64,000 bases of DNA from Candidatus Tepidiaquacellales bacterium UBA2330. Lineage in GTDB: Bacteria; Bacteroidota; Ignavibacteria; Tepidaquicellales; Tepidaquicellaceae. The stretch is from contig DDUU01000051.1 of NCBI GenBank assembly GCA_002344965.1, positions 204,725 to 268,724 on the forward strand. Reading direction: 5' to 3'. A program made the translations under genes and the position numbers. The notes under the pieces were generated by a model, which searched no databases, had not been told where the DNA came from, and worked only from the letters and a program-made list of their open reading frames with translations. Below are positions 1-8,455 of the stretch, one piece after another (positions within the stretch are counted from its first letter, which is position 1; every line of letters starts with the position of its first letter).

Positions 1-465
1 GATAAAAAATTCTTAATATGGTTTTTAGTTTCCTATCTCATAACATTTATTTTAGAAATTGCCGGTGTCAGGACAGGACTGATCTTCGGAGAATATAAAT
101 ACGGCGATGTGCTTGGATTCAGCATAGCCGGTGTTCCTTTGATAATAGGATTTAACTGGATCGTTGTCATACTTGGGGGAATAGGCATCGGGTCGTTAAT
201 AACCGGAAAAAAAATCAGCATTGCAGTGATTGCCGGAATAACAACAGTGATATTTGATTATGCGCTTGAGCCTGCGGCGGTAAGATTGAATTACTGGAGC
301 TGGCTATCGGGTGAAATTCCACTTCAGAATTATCTGGCATGGTATTTAATTACTTTTCTAATTACTCTGATTTTCTTTTTGTTTAAAGTTAAAATCAGTT
401 ATAAATTCTTTATACACTATCTTTTCGCACAGTTCATTTTCTTTCTGGCATTAAATACATCATAA
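1..465 (+). CDS. Carotenoid biosynthesis protein, CruF/DUF422-like (5' end outside window)
   Basis: The reading frame is open from base 1, so the start codon lies before the window. The visible 154 residues are strongly hydrophobic with about four membrane segments. They contain motifs of the DUF422 carotenoid biosynthesis family: ILEIAGVRTGLIFGEYKYG followed by LGFSIAGVPLIIGFNW, and later an FDYALEP motif. Members of this family, such as CruF, act in the membrane as carotenoid 1',2'-hydratases. The reaction here is inferred from family only. An internal ATG at 109 is not the true start, because the conserved EIAGVRTG motif lies upstream of it. Confidence 0.75.
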   Translation, partial: DKKFLIWFLVSYLITFILEIAGVRTGLIFGEYKYGDVLGFSIAGVPLIIGFNWIVVILGGIGIGSLITGKKISIAVIAGITTVIFDYALEPAAVRLNYWSWLSGEIPLQNYLAWYLITFLITLIFFLFKVKISYKFFIHYLFAQFIFFLALNTS

Positions 466-468
466 AAA

Positions 469-486
469 AAGCGGATAAATCCGCTT
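469..486 (-). terminator. Rho-independent terminator, best oriented for the minus strand
   Basis: The hairpin AAGCGGA-TAAA-TCCGCTT has a 7 bp stem and a 4 nt loop. Read on the minus strand it is followed directly by a run of T. It lies between the end of the plus-strand carotenoid gene and the end of the minus-strand gene at 524-709, so it may serve both. Confidence 0.7.
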
Positions 487-523
487 AATAAAACTCATTT
501 ATTTCCGATTTAAAATTTATATG

Positions 524-709
524 TTACGAAAATTTTGCAAAAATTATTACAACGCTTGCTAACAATATCAGAATATATAATACAGTTAGAATAAATTTTC
601 TAAACTTTTGTTTATTTGAGATCCTTCTTTCATAGGATACATAACTCTTTGAATAATCACCTGAATTAGGATCCCACTTATAGCTGCTTTTAACTTTTTC
701 TAAATCCAT
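524..709 (-). CDS. Small single-pass membrane protein, unknown
   Basis: This is a 61-residue protein with a polar N-terminal half rich in Lys, Ser and Tyr. One C-terminal hydrophobic helix of about 20 residues (LTVLYILILLASVVIIFA) is preceded by basic residues (KQKFRKF). That suggests a tail-anchored or N-in membrane protein. No family was recognised. It lies 58 bases downstream of the carB half-gene on the same strand, just before a terminator hairpin, so it could be the last gene of that transcript. No clear Shine-Dalgarno is visible. It is short and could be spurious, but the clean membrane helix and context favour a real gene. Confidence 0.5.
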   Translation of the reverse strand: MDLEKVKSSYKWDPNSGDYSKSYVSYERRISNKQKFRKFILTVLYILILLASVVIIFAKFS

Positions 710-767
710 AATTTAATTTACTTTTCAAAAATATGATTTTCAAATCTTTATATCTATTGCAAAAATT

Positions 768-2552
768 TTATAGCTTATAATAACTCTGAAGACTCCTGAC
801 TTCTGTTTTGCCTTTTTTGATTCTCGATATTCCCTCAGCGAATGACTGCGCTGCCGATAAAGTTGTAATGAACGGGATCTTATGCTGTACAGCAGTCCAG
901 CCGATTGAGTATTCATCAAACCTCGACTCAGCGCCCAGCGGAGTATTAATCACTATTTGTATATCACCGTTTTTAATTCTGTCCACTACATTTGGTCTGC
1001 CTTCATTCACCTTGAATACCGGTTCTGATTTTATTCCGTACTTATTAAGAAAAGCTGATGTTCCTGAAGTTGCAATTACTCCAAAGCCGAGACGAATATA
1101 TTCGTTAATTATTTCAATTGTCTTAGGCTTTTTATCATTTTCATTTACGCTGATAAAAATGTTTCCGTTAACAGGAACCGGCGAACCTGTTGATTCCTGA
1201 GCTTTTGCAAGAGCTTCTCCGAATGTCATTCCAATTCCCATCACTTCTCCCGTAGATCTCATTTCAGGTCCGAGAAACATTTTCACTTTAGGAAATTTTT
1301 GAAAAGGGAATATAGATTCTTTTACTCCGATGTATCCTATTTCTTCAAAGCTTTTTAATCTGAATTCTTTAAGTTTTCTTCCGGCAATTACTTTCGCAGC
1401 TATCATGACGACCGGAATTCCCGTAGTTTTGCTTACAAAAGGCACTGTCCGCGAAGCTCTTGGATTTGCTTCAAGTACATATACTACATTATCTTTTACT
1501 GCAAACTGAATATTTATTAATCCGATTACATTCAGCGCCAGCGCTATTTTTTTTGTGTATTTTTTTATTTCATCCAGATTTTTTTTATTAATTGAGATCG
1601 GAGGAAGAATGGAGGTGCTGTCACCCGAATGAATTCCCGCTTCTTCTATATGCTGCATTATACCGGCAATATAAACATCTTCTCCGTCACAGATTGCGTC
1701 CACGTCAATTTCTCTTGCCTCCTCCAGAAATTTATCAATAAGAACTGGATGATCTTTTGAAACTTCATTTTCATCCCTGAAAAAATTATTTACCTGTTCA
1801 TCGCTGTAAACAATCTGCATCGCTCTGCCGCCAAGCACGTATGACGGCCGCATTAATACCGGGTAGCCGATTTTTCCGGCTGTCTTCTTTGCAGTTTCAG
1901 GATTTGTACATGTACCGTATTCGGGTTTCGGTATGTCAAGTTTATCCAGAAGATTACCGAATTTTTTCCGGTCTTCCGCAATGTCGATGTTTTCAGAAGA
2001 AGTGCCGAGTATCTTGAGTCCGTTTTTTTCAAGTTCTTTTGAAATTTTCAAAGGTGTCTGACCGCCGAAGCTTACAATTATTCCTTTTACATTTTTTTCA
2101 TAATGAACAATGTTCAGCACATCTTCCGTTGTCAGCGGTTCGAAAAACAGCTTATCTGTAATATCATAATCTGTTGATACAGTTTCCGGATTACAATTTA
2201 TCATAATGGTCTCAAACCCTTCTTCTCTAAGTGCTTTCACGCATCTGACACAGCAGTAATCAAATTCAATTCCTTGTCCTATCCTGTTGGGACCGCCTCC
2301 GAGTATAATTATTTTTTCCCTGTCTGAAGAAATATTTTCGTTAAATCTTTCGTAAGTTGAATAATGATAAGGCGTGCCAGATTCAAACTCCGCTGCGCAA
2401 GTATCTACAGTTTTGTAAACGGGAATAATTCCGTTTGCGAATCTGAATTTTCTAATTTCATCTTCTGTCGTCTTCAGAATAACGGCAAGCTGTTTATCCG
2501 AAAATCCATTCTTCTTAGCTTTTAATAATAATTCTTTACTGATTTTTTTCAT
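768..2552 (-). CDS. carB: Carbamoyl-phosphate synthase large subunit, C-terminal half (split CarB)
   Basis: CarB makes carbamoyl phosphate for pyrimidine and arginine synthesis. This 594-residue protein corresponds only to the second half of the usual ~1070-residue subunit. Residues 1-75 match the end of the oligomerisation domain (GFSDKQLA, VDTCAAEF). Residues 80-455 are the second ATP-grasp synthetase domain (GGGPNRIGQGIEFDY at 85-99, MRPSYVLGGRAM, DVDAICDGEDV, EANPRASRTVPFVSK). The last ~130 residues are the MGS-like allosteric domain (ATSGTSAFLNKYGI, EGRPNVVDRI). The gene has its own ATG start 9 bases after the methyltransferase gene and no carboxyphosphate half beside it. It looks like a naturally split carB, as known in Aquifex and methanogens, rather than a decayed gene: the remaining domains are intact. 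Confidence 0.9.
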   Translation of the reverse strand: MKKISKELLLKAKKNGFSDKQLAVILKTTEDEIRKFRFANGIIPVYKTVDTCAAEFESGTPYHYSTYERFNENISSDREKIIILGGGPNRIGQGIEFDYCCVRCVKALREEGFETIMINCNPETVSTDYDITDKLFFEPLTTEDVLNIVHYEKNVKGIIVSFGGQTPLKISKELEKNGLKILGTSSENIDIAEDRKKFGNLLDKLDIPKPEYGTCTNPETAKKTAGKIGYPVLMRPSYVLGGRAMQIVYSDEQVNNFFRDENEVSKDHPVLIDKFLEEAREIDVDAICDGEDVYIAGIMQHIEEAGIHSGDSTSILPPISINKKNLDEIKKYTKKIALALNVIGLINIQFAVKDNVVYVLEANPRASRTVPFVSKTTGIPVVMIAAKVIAGRKLKEFRLKSFEEIGYIGVKESIFPFQKFPKVKMFLGPEMRSTGEVMGIGMTFGEALAKAQESTGSPVPVNGNIFISVNENDKKPKTIEIINEYIRLGFGVIATSGTSAFLNKYGIKSEPVFKVNEGRPNVVDRIKNGDIQIVINTPLGAESRFDEYSIGWTAVQHKIPFITTLSAAQSFAEGISRIKKGKTEVRSLQSYYKL

Positions 2553-2561
2553 TAACCGTTA

Positions 2562-3743
2562 TTATTTAAAATTTTCGTTCAGAATTTTATCAAGATAAAA
2601 ATCATCAATACGGAATTCACTTTTAATAATATCAGTTTGATTTTCCGGATTAATTGACTTTGAAGAATTCCTCATTGCAGCGATCATAGTATTTCTTGCT
2701 GTATGATCCGAAGATATAAATTCAAATACTTTTGTATCATAGCCGTACTTTTCCAGTATCATTGCGCGCAGTCCATCAGTAAGCATAACTGCAAGCCGTT
2801 CCTCATGAATTCCATATCCGAATATTCCTTTAAGTTTTTCAGGAACGGTCATTTTTTTTCTAACATACTTCTGACAGCAGGGAGCAAGTACAATTATTTT
2901 GGAATCAGCTGCAAGAGCTTTTTTGATTGCATCATCGGTTGCTGTATCGCAGGCATGCAGCGCAATAGTTATGTCAGTTTTATCAATTTCCGTATCAAAA
3001 ATATTTCCATTTATGAATTCCAGTCCGGTGAAACCGCACTTCGCGGCGAATCTGTTTGACAGCTCAGTCAGTTCGCGGTTCTGTTCAATTCCCTTTACTG
3101 TTACATTTTTTTCTAAAACATTTTTAAAATGATCATACATTGCAAAGGTTAGATAGCTTTTCCCCGAGCCCATATCCGTAATACTTACGGTTTCATTTTT
3201 AGAAATTTCTGAAGATCTGTAAATTGAATCAATTGTTTCGATGAATTTATCTACCTGCCTGAATTTATCATACATACCGGCTTTTACGGTTCCGTTATCT
3301 GAAGTAATACCGAGCAGATGAAAATATTCGGCATCCGGTTTTATCTTTCTGGCTTTTTGTCTGTTGTGTTCTTTTACATCCGGAGCATTAAAGGAAGGCC
3401 TTTTTTTGTGAAATGCCGGCACTCTTTTTTTAGAATGATCGATGGTAAAATCATTTCTTGTTGTAAATAATGTACCGCTCAGGAAATCATTTCCTGTTAT
3501 ATCTTCCGCCAGTTTTATTCCCTTTTCGATTTCAAAATTCTTAATTACATCTTTTGTATTATATCTGAAATTAAAAGAAAGTCTTTCACCGTCTTTTAGA
3601 TTAATTCTGTTCACAATTATTTTCTGAAATTCCCTGTCATCGCCGCGGTATTTTCCGAACTGCAGTTTCACAAAGGAATTGTCAGAAATGCTTTTTCTTA
3701 ATTCGCCGATAAATTTTTCCTTTTCAGAAGTCATAATTTTCAT
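2562..3743 (-). CDS. Class I SAM-dependent methyltransferase (Methyltransf_32-like)
   Basis: This is a 393-residue protein. The C-terminal two thirds carry a Rossmann methyltransferase core: motif I DMGSGKSYLTFAMYDH, then VKGIEQNRELTE at the expected acidic SAM-ribose strand. HACDTATDDAI and VLAPCCQKY follow, as in the METTL25/GSTCD-type Methyltransf_32 family. The N-terminal ~120 residues are basic and may bind nucleic acid; the substrate is unknown. The start overlaps the purT stop by four bases (ATGA), and carB follows after nine bases, so it is translationally coupled in the operon. A second possible start is the Met at residue 4. A role in RNA modification is inferred, not shown. Confidence 0.75.
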   Translation of the reverse strand: MKIMTSEKEKFIGELRKSISDNSFVKLQFGKYRGDDREFQKIIVNRINLKDGERLSFNFRYNTKDVIKNFEIEKGIKLAEDITGNDFLSGTLFTTRNDFTIDHSKKRVPAFHKKRPSFNAPDVKEHNRQKARKIKPDAEYFHLLGITSDNGTVKAGMYDKFRQVDKFIETIDSIYRSSEISKNETVSITDMGSGKSYLTFAMYDHFKNVLEKNVTVKGIEQNRELTELSNRFAAKCGFTGLEFINGNIFDTEIDKTDITIALHACDTATDDAIKKALAADSKIIVLAPCCQKYVRKKMTVPEKLKGIFGYGIHEERLAVMLTDGLRAMILEKYGYDTKVFEFISSDHTARNTMIAAMRNSSKSINPENQTDIIKSEFRIDDFYLDKILNENFK

Positions 3744-4909
3744 TCTGTTACTATTACACTATCTGATATTTCCTTAGCCCTTTTTCTCAGTGCATTAATA
3801 TCCGAATCAGTTTCACCCCATGTTAGCGCAACACCCATTCTCCTGTGTATCTTTGCATTTGGTTTGCCGAAAATTCTTATGTCAGAGTTTTTAAACTTAA
3901 GAGCGTTATCAATTCCTTCATATCCCGGTGATGAATAAATTATTTTATCAGAAAGAATGACGGAGCTTGCGCCGGATCTCTGAAGCAATATTTCATTAAT
4001 GGGTAAACCGAGAACCGCTCTTAAATGAAGTTCGAATTCATTTAAATTCTGAGTATCAGCAAGAGTTACCATTCCTGTATCATGCGGTCTCGGAGAAAGT
4101 TCGGAAAAATATACTTCTTCCTTTCCAATAAAAAATTCCACTCCCCAGATCCCGTAACCTGTCAGAGATTCAGTTATTTTATGCGCAATATCGCAGGCTT
4201 TTACTAAAAGATTTTCAGGAATATCTGCAGGCTGCCAGCTTTCCTGATAATCCCCGCGCTCCTGTCTGTGACCGATGGGCGGACAGTATAAAGTTTTTCC
4301 TGACCTTTGAGTTACAGTCAGTAAAGTGATCTCCGACTGAAAATCTATAAATTCCTCCACTATCACTTCATTGAAATCACCTCTGCTGTCAGATGAAGCC
4401 CTGTCCCATGCGGATTGTAATTCACTTTTGTCTTTAATAAAGGATTGTCCCTTGCCTGAAGATGACATAAGCGGTTTTATAACACACGGGTAACCGATTT
4501 TTTCAGCTGCATTACGAAGTTTTTCAAGTGAAGCGGCGTATTCGTATTTTGCTGTTTTGATATTAAGTTCTTTTGATGCCAGGTCGCGAATTTCTTTTCT
4601 GTTCATTGTGAAGTTAGCCGCTTTCGCGCTCGGTACTACAACAATACCGGATTTTTCATAATCATAAAGTCTTTCAGTTCTGACAGCTTCAATCTCGGGA
4701 ACAATAATATCAGGTTTATGTTTTTCTACGATCCTGTCCAGTTCATTACCGTCAAGCATATTAATTACTTCCCGATCATCAGCTACCTGCTGCGCAGGCG
4801 CATTACTATAAGAATCGACAGCAATCACAAACTGACCGAGTCTTTTTGCGGCTATAGTAAATTCCTTACCGAGTTCACCTGATCCGAGAAGTAAAAACTT
4901 TTTTATCAA
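3740..4909 (-). CDS. purT: Formate-dependent phosphoribosylglycinamide formyltransferase 2 (PurT)
   Basis: PurT converts GAR to formyl-GAR using formate and ATP, the third step of purine synthesis. The 389 residues match the family length (about 390). Residues 1-110 are the pre-ATP-grasp domain (LLLGSGELGKEFTIAAKRLG, DSYSNAPAQQVAD, PEIEAV). The ATP-grasp domain follows (YPCVIKPLMSSSGKGQSFI, VEEFIDF, GVEFFIGKEEVYFSELSPRPHDTGMVT). The C-terminal domain contains RMGVALTWGE. The gene is in an operon with the S51-like gene 12 bases upstream and the methyltransferase overlapping its end. Assignment is by clear family motifs. Confidence 0.95.
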   Translation of the reverse strand: MIKKFLLLGSGELGKEFTIAAKRLGQFVIAVDSYSNAPAQQVADDREVINMLDGNELDRIVEKHKPDIIVPEIEAVRTERLYDYEKSGIVVVPSAKAANFTMNRKEIRDLASKELNIKTAKYEYAASLEKLRNAAEKIGYPCVIKPLMSSSGKGQSFIKDKSELQSAWDRASSDSRGDFNEVIVEEFIDFQSEITLLTVTQRSGKTLYCPPIGHRQERGDYQESWQPADIPENLLVKACDIAHKITESLTGYGIWGVEFFIGKEEVYFSELSPRPHDTGMVTLADTQNLNEFELHLRAVLGLPINEILLQRSGASSVILSDKIIYSSPGYEGIDNALKFKNSDIRIFGKPNAKIHRRMGVALTWGETDSDINALRKRAKEISDSVIVTE

Positions 4910-4921
4910 TAGATGATAATA

Positions 4922-6094
4922 TTAATGAGATTTGGATTTAAATTTTGCTCTGAACATAGACTTTACTCCGTTGCCTTTAATTATATCTCTGACTGCTTCA
5001 TTATCAGCTATAGCCTGCCATTCCGTAACGAGATTGTCTTTTACTTTAGCGCGCCATGCTGCCGGGATTTTAAATTTGTCGTGATGAACAGGATCTTCCG
5101 AATCAAAAGTACCTGCAGCAAAACCGAACAATCCGACGGTATCATCGGTGAGCACCGTGTTTGAAATTTGAATTTCATAATTAGGGAACCACTTCAAAAA
5201 TATTTTCCATGAATTGATCATTTCCTTTTTACCTTTAATGGTCATACCGAGCGAATCAATAAAGACATGGTCATCGGACATAAATTCCGCAAGTCCGTCA
5301 ATGTCATGATGATTGATCTTATTCACATATGAAATTACAGTATTCAGAATTTCTGACGGAAGGTTTTGAACTTTATGTTCTGTGTCAGATACTTTACCGA
5401 GATAGAACGGGACAAAAGGAGTTTCAACGATTTTATTTCTGACTTTTTTAACAGAGTAAGCTGTAACATCCGGTCTTGAAGTCACAACCCTTAAAATTTT
5501 ACTGCCGTAATAATGAACTGCAGCGCCGTCTTCAGCGCCGATTCCGTTTCCTATAGCGCCATCAAGAATCAGTTTATGAAATGATTTTTTTAATTCGACT
5601 TTATCATCATAATGCGGACAAAAACTTCCCTCAAGCAAACCGAGGCATGGCAGGCGTTTAAGAGCACCCGGAGACGGATTAGTGATGCCGTCCTGAAACC
5701 AGCAGATAGCTCCGGCGCTCATACCTGTAAGAATAACACCTGAGCGGTAAGCTTTTTTCATAATTTTGTCAACTCCGGTTTTTTTCCATGTTTCTATGAT
5801 GAGAGAAGTATTTCCTCCTCCGACATGAATGATATCTTTATCAAGAATAAATTTTTCAATATCACCGGGCGGATCAAGGAAAGATAAGTGGGAAGGTTCG
5901 CAGTTTAATTTATTAAAAAAATTATAGAACATTTCCCTGTATTCCTCACCGTCGTTACTTGCAGTACCGAAAAAACAAATTTTCGGTTTTTCTTTAGGTA
6001 CAAGATTAAGTATATATTTATCAAGTAGCCCGTTATCAGCTTCCATAGAGAACATACCGCCGCCCAGCGCGACAATTTGACCAGGGGTTTTCAC
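4922..6094 (-). CDS. Peptidase S51 (dipeptidase E-like) fused to an NTF2/SnoaL-like domain
   Basis: This is a 390-residue protein with two domains. Residues 1-235 resemble peptidase E / cyanophycinase-type S51 serine peptidases. They show IVALGGG at the start, the strand FFGTAS, HVGGGNT, and the nucleophile elbow GMSAGAI with Ser126. Such enzymes cleave Asp-containing dipeptides or beta-aspartyl chains. Residues ~245-375 look like an NTF2/SnoaL fold (VNKINHHDIDGLAEFMSDDH, GKKEMINSWKIF), normally a small-ligand-binding or isomerase fold. The fusion is unusual: family members generally end near residue 230. It is the first gene of the purT-carB operon. Start ATG at 6094. The domain calls come from motif recognition; substrate unknown. 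Confidence 0.8.
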   Translation of the reverse strand: MKTPGQIVALGGGMFSMEADNGLLDKYILNLVPKEKPKICFFGTASNDGEEYREMFYNFFNKLNCEPSHLSFLDPPGDIEKFILDKDIIHVGGGNTSLIIETWKKTGVDKIMKKAYRSGVILTGMSAGAICWFQDGITNPSPGALKRLPCLGLLEGSFCPHYDDKVELKKSFHKLILDGAIGNGIGAEDGAAVHYYGSKILRVVTSRPDVTAYSVKKVRNKIVETPFVPFYLGKVSDTEHKVQNLPSEILNTVISYVNKINHHDIDGLAEFMSDDHVFIDSLGMTIKGKKEMINSWKIFLKWFPNYEIQISNTVLTDDTVGLFGFAAGTFDSEDPVHHDKFKIPAAWRAKVKDNLVTEWQAIADNEAVRDIIKGNGVKSMFRAKFKSKSH

Positions 6095-6227
6095 AATTGA
6101 GAGATTGATTTTTAAAAAGAATTAGATTGATACAAAATAAACATGCTGATAATAAATATCAGTATATAAAAAGTGGCAGGAAACGGGGAGGAGCAGTTTG
6201 ACAGCGGGATGGGGAGTGAGCTTCGGG

Positions 6228-6290
6228 TTTATGTAGCGCGGAATTGAATTCCGCGCATACGCAAAAAACCATTTAAATGGTTTTTTGTCA
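6228..6290. repeat. Bipartite palindromic element, single copy
   Basis: Two palindromes lie side by side. The first, 6236-6256, has 10 bp arms (GCGCGGAATT) around one central G. The second, 6263-6286, is a perfect palindrome with arms AAAAAACCATTT and AAATGGTTTTTT, and on either strand it could act as a terminator, for example for the minus-strand TPR gene ending at 6336. The same arrangement (CGCGGAAT...ATTCCGCG followed by AAAACCA...TGGTTTT) closes the tandem array at 20447-20501. This identifies a dispersed repeat family rather than a chance hairpin. Confidence 0.7.
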
Positions 6291-6335
6291 GCATATTCCA
6301 TATCCGGCTATTTCTTCCAAATCTCTTTCATATCT

Positions 6336-7178
6336 CTAACTGTTAAACTTCGATATCCTGATTATCTTATCTATAAGTTCCGGAATTTTTCCATCCTCTC
6401 CTTTATATAACTTTCTGGCTTTCTTAAAATCCTTTATCGCTTCACTAAAATTTCCCATCATATAATAAATTATCCCCCTGTTAAAATTAATCAGATAACT
6501 ATTCGGATTCTTTGAAACAGATTCGTTCATAACACTAAGCGCATATTTGAATCTTTCGCTGATCGTAAATATCAGCGATTTATCTAAGTCCTGATACAAA
6601 TAATTTGAATCCCAGTATAATGACTCACTTACATTTTCAAATATTTTTGCCGTATCATCAAGTAGCATATTGACGATCGCTTTATTCATAAAAGCTCTGG
6701 AATTTTTGGGGTCTAAAGACGTAAGTGTGTTAAGTTCTATCAATGCTTTATTATATTCTCTGCTGTTTATATACAAAAGACTTAAACCGTAATATATCTC
6801 AAGATTTTCTCTGTCATATTTAATTGCATCTCTGTAATCTCTCTCTGCAGCTGAATAGTTTCCCTCAAGTGCGTATACATTTGCGCGGTTGATATATCCT
6901 TTTGTATAGTATTTATTCAAAGCAATTACAGATGAAAAGTTTTCCTTTGCCTTGGGATAATTTTTTAATCCCAAATAACTTAAGCCAATGTAATTTATTA
7001 CTTCCCAGTTTTGTGTATCCATTGCCAGATAATCACTGAAAAATTTGATGGCCTCATTAAAGTTTGAAGCATAATACTGCTCTAGTGCTTTCTGATACAA
7101 ATCCTGCTTGGTTGTCTGTGAATATGAATCACAATAAGGTAAGATAATTAATATAAAGACCAGTATATATTTTTTCAT
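6336..7178 (-). CDS. Secreted/periplasmic TPR-repeat protein
   Basis: This is a 280-residue protein starting with a signal peptide (KKYILVFILIILPYCDSYSQ). At least six degenerate 34-residue TPR units follow, for example NWEVINYIGLSYLGLKNYPKAKENF, then YINRANVYALEGNYSAAERDY, then LINFNRGIIYYMMGNFSEAIKDFKKA. TPR solenoids mediate protein-protein contacts; the partner is unknown. It is likely envelope-associated. It stands alone, with 380 non-coding bases upstream and the palindromic element at 6228-6290 downstream, which probably terminates it. Confidence 0.85.
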   Translation of the reverse strand: MKKYILVFILIILPYCDSYSQTTKQDLYQKALEQYYASNFNEAIKFFSDYLAMDTQNWEVINYIGLSYLGLKNYPKAKENFSSVIALNKYYTKGYINRANVYALEGNYSAAERDYRDAIKYDRENLEIYYGLSLLYINSREYNKALIELNTLTSLDPKNSRAFMNKAIVNMLLDDTAKIFENVSESLYWDSNYLYQDLDKSLIFTISERFKYALSVMNESVSKNPNSYLINFNRGIIYYMMGNFSEAIKDFKKARKLYKGEDGKIPELIDKIIRISKFNS

Positions 7179-7558
7179 AGATTTGTTTTTACATTTTATA
7201 ATGAATGTGTAAATTTACTTTCTTTTATTTAAAATAATAATGTTTTTATTTTAGATATTAACATTCTTAAATTCCATTAAAAACACTTTCGCAAATTCTA
7301 ACTTAGAATATAAAGTTTATCTCTGTGAAAAATATGATTTACTGTTTTTTACTAATATATTAAGAAGGCATTTTTTCAAACTTAAAGAATCTTTAAATTC
7401 TGATTTTAATAGATTATTTTTACTTAAACTGTTTGAAACATTGATTTTAATATTATCTTTTAATCTGCATTTCAAAGCTGTAATTTTTTTGTTTCAATTT
7501 TTTACATTTGCAAATCTAAATAAGTTCTTTTAATCTATTCTAAAATTAAATATTCACC
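7179..7558. other. Intergenic region between divergent genes
   Basis: This is 380 bases of strongly AT-rich DNA between the TPR gene (minus) and the polyphosphate kinase gene (plus). No open frame of note was found. It must hold promoters for both genes. The only promoter-like motif I can point to is the TACATTTG at 7503-7510. Confidence 0.5.
7503..7510 (+). promoter_or_regulatory. Candidate -7 element (Bacteroidota TAnnTTTG type)
   Basis: TACATTTG fits the TAnnTTTG -7 consensus of Bacteroidota primary promoters and lies 49 bases before the GTG start of the polyphosphate kinase gene. The nearest upstream TTTG (7488-7491) is closer than the usual ~19 base spacing, so the assignment is tentative. 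Confidence 0.25.
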
Positions 7559-8455
7559 GTGAATACAGGACATGAAATTGATTTAAACAAATACCGTGCA
7601 AAGTCTGATACTAAAATTAACCTTTCAGATTTTGATACTGAATATAAAGGCAATAAAGTTGATAAAGAAGAGTCAGTAGAGCTTCTTGAATATGGAAAAT
7701 CCAGACTTACAGAAATTCAGGATATTCTTTTTGCAGATAACAGATACGGTGTTCTTATTGTCTTTCAGGCAATGGATGCTGCAGGAAAAGACGGCTCCAT
7801 TAAACACATCATGTCCGGGTTTAATCCGCAGGGCGTAGTAATTCACAGCTATAAAACTCCTAATTCTCTCGAACTCGACCACGATTATCTGTGGAGACAT
7901 TATATTGATCTGCCGAAGCGGGGCAATATAACGATCTTTAACAGATCACATTATGAAAATGTACTCGTTACAAAAGTTCATCCGGAATATATACTGAAAG
8001 AAAATATTCCCGGCATCAGATCCGTCAGTGATATTAATGATACTTTCTGGGAAAACAGGTATAAGCAGATCAACAGGTTTGAGAAAAATATTTATCAAAA
8101 CGGAACCGTTATTCTGAAATTTTTTCTGCACTTATCAAAGGATGAACAGAAAAAAAGATTTCTTGAGCGGATTGACACTCCGGAGAAAAACTGGAAATTT
8201 TCTCCGGCAGACGTACATGAAAGATCTTTCTGGAAAGAATATAAATCAGCGTACGAAGAAGCTATTTCAAAAACATCAAAAGATCACGCTCCGTGGTATA
8301 TCGTACCTGCGGATAATAAATGGTTTACCCGGTTTATTATAACGGCTGTAATTTATGAACATCTCAGTAAACTCAGCATTAGTTATCCGGTTGTCAGCGA
8401 AGAAACAAAGAAAGAACTTATTGCTGCGCGGGAAGCTCTTATGAACGAAAAATAA
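7559..8455 (+). CDS. Polyphosphate kinase 2 family protein (PPK2)
   Basis: This is a 298-residue PPK2 enzyme, transferring phosphate between polyphosphate and nucleoside mono- or diphosphates. The Walker A loop AMDAAGKDGS (71-80) follows VLIVFQ, and the Walker B/lid region IFNRSHYENV (126-135) follows. RFLERIDTPEKNWKFSPADVHER contains the conserved lid Arg/Lys residues, and APWYIVPADNKWFTR is the typical C-terminal signature. The length is standard for single-domain PPK2 (class I or III). Whether the acceptor is AMP or ADP cannot be told from sequence alone. The start codon is GTG at 7559; no ATG exists nearby before the conserved N-terminal region. Confidence 0.92.
   Translation: MNTGHEIDLNKYRAKSDTKINLSDFDTEYKGNKVDKEESVELLEYGKSRLTEIQDILFADNRYGVLIVFQAMDAAGKDGSIKHIMSGFNPQGVVIHSYKTPNSLELDHDYLWRHYIDLPKRGNITIFNRSHYENVLVTKVHPEYILKENIPGIRSVSDINDTFWENRYKQINRFEKNIYQNGTVILKFFLHLSKDEQKKRFLERIDTPEKNWKFSPADVHERSFWKEYKSAYEEAISKTSKDHAPWYIVPADNKWFTRFIITAVIYEHLSKLSISYPVVSEETKKELIAAREALMNEK

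Noticed and set aside
808..1200. Plus-strand frame opposite carB
   Set aside because: A shadow of the strongly conserved carB reading frame on the other strand.
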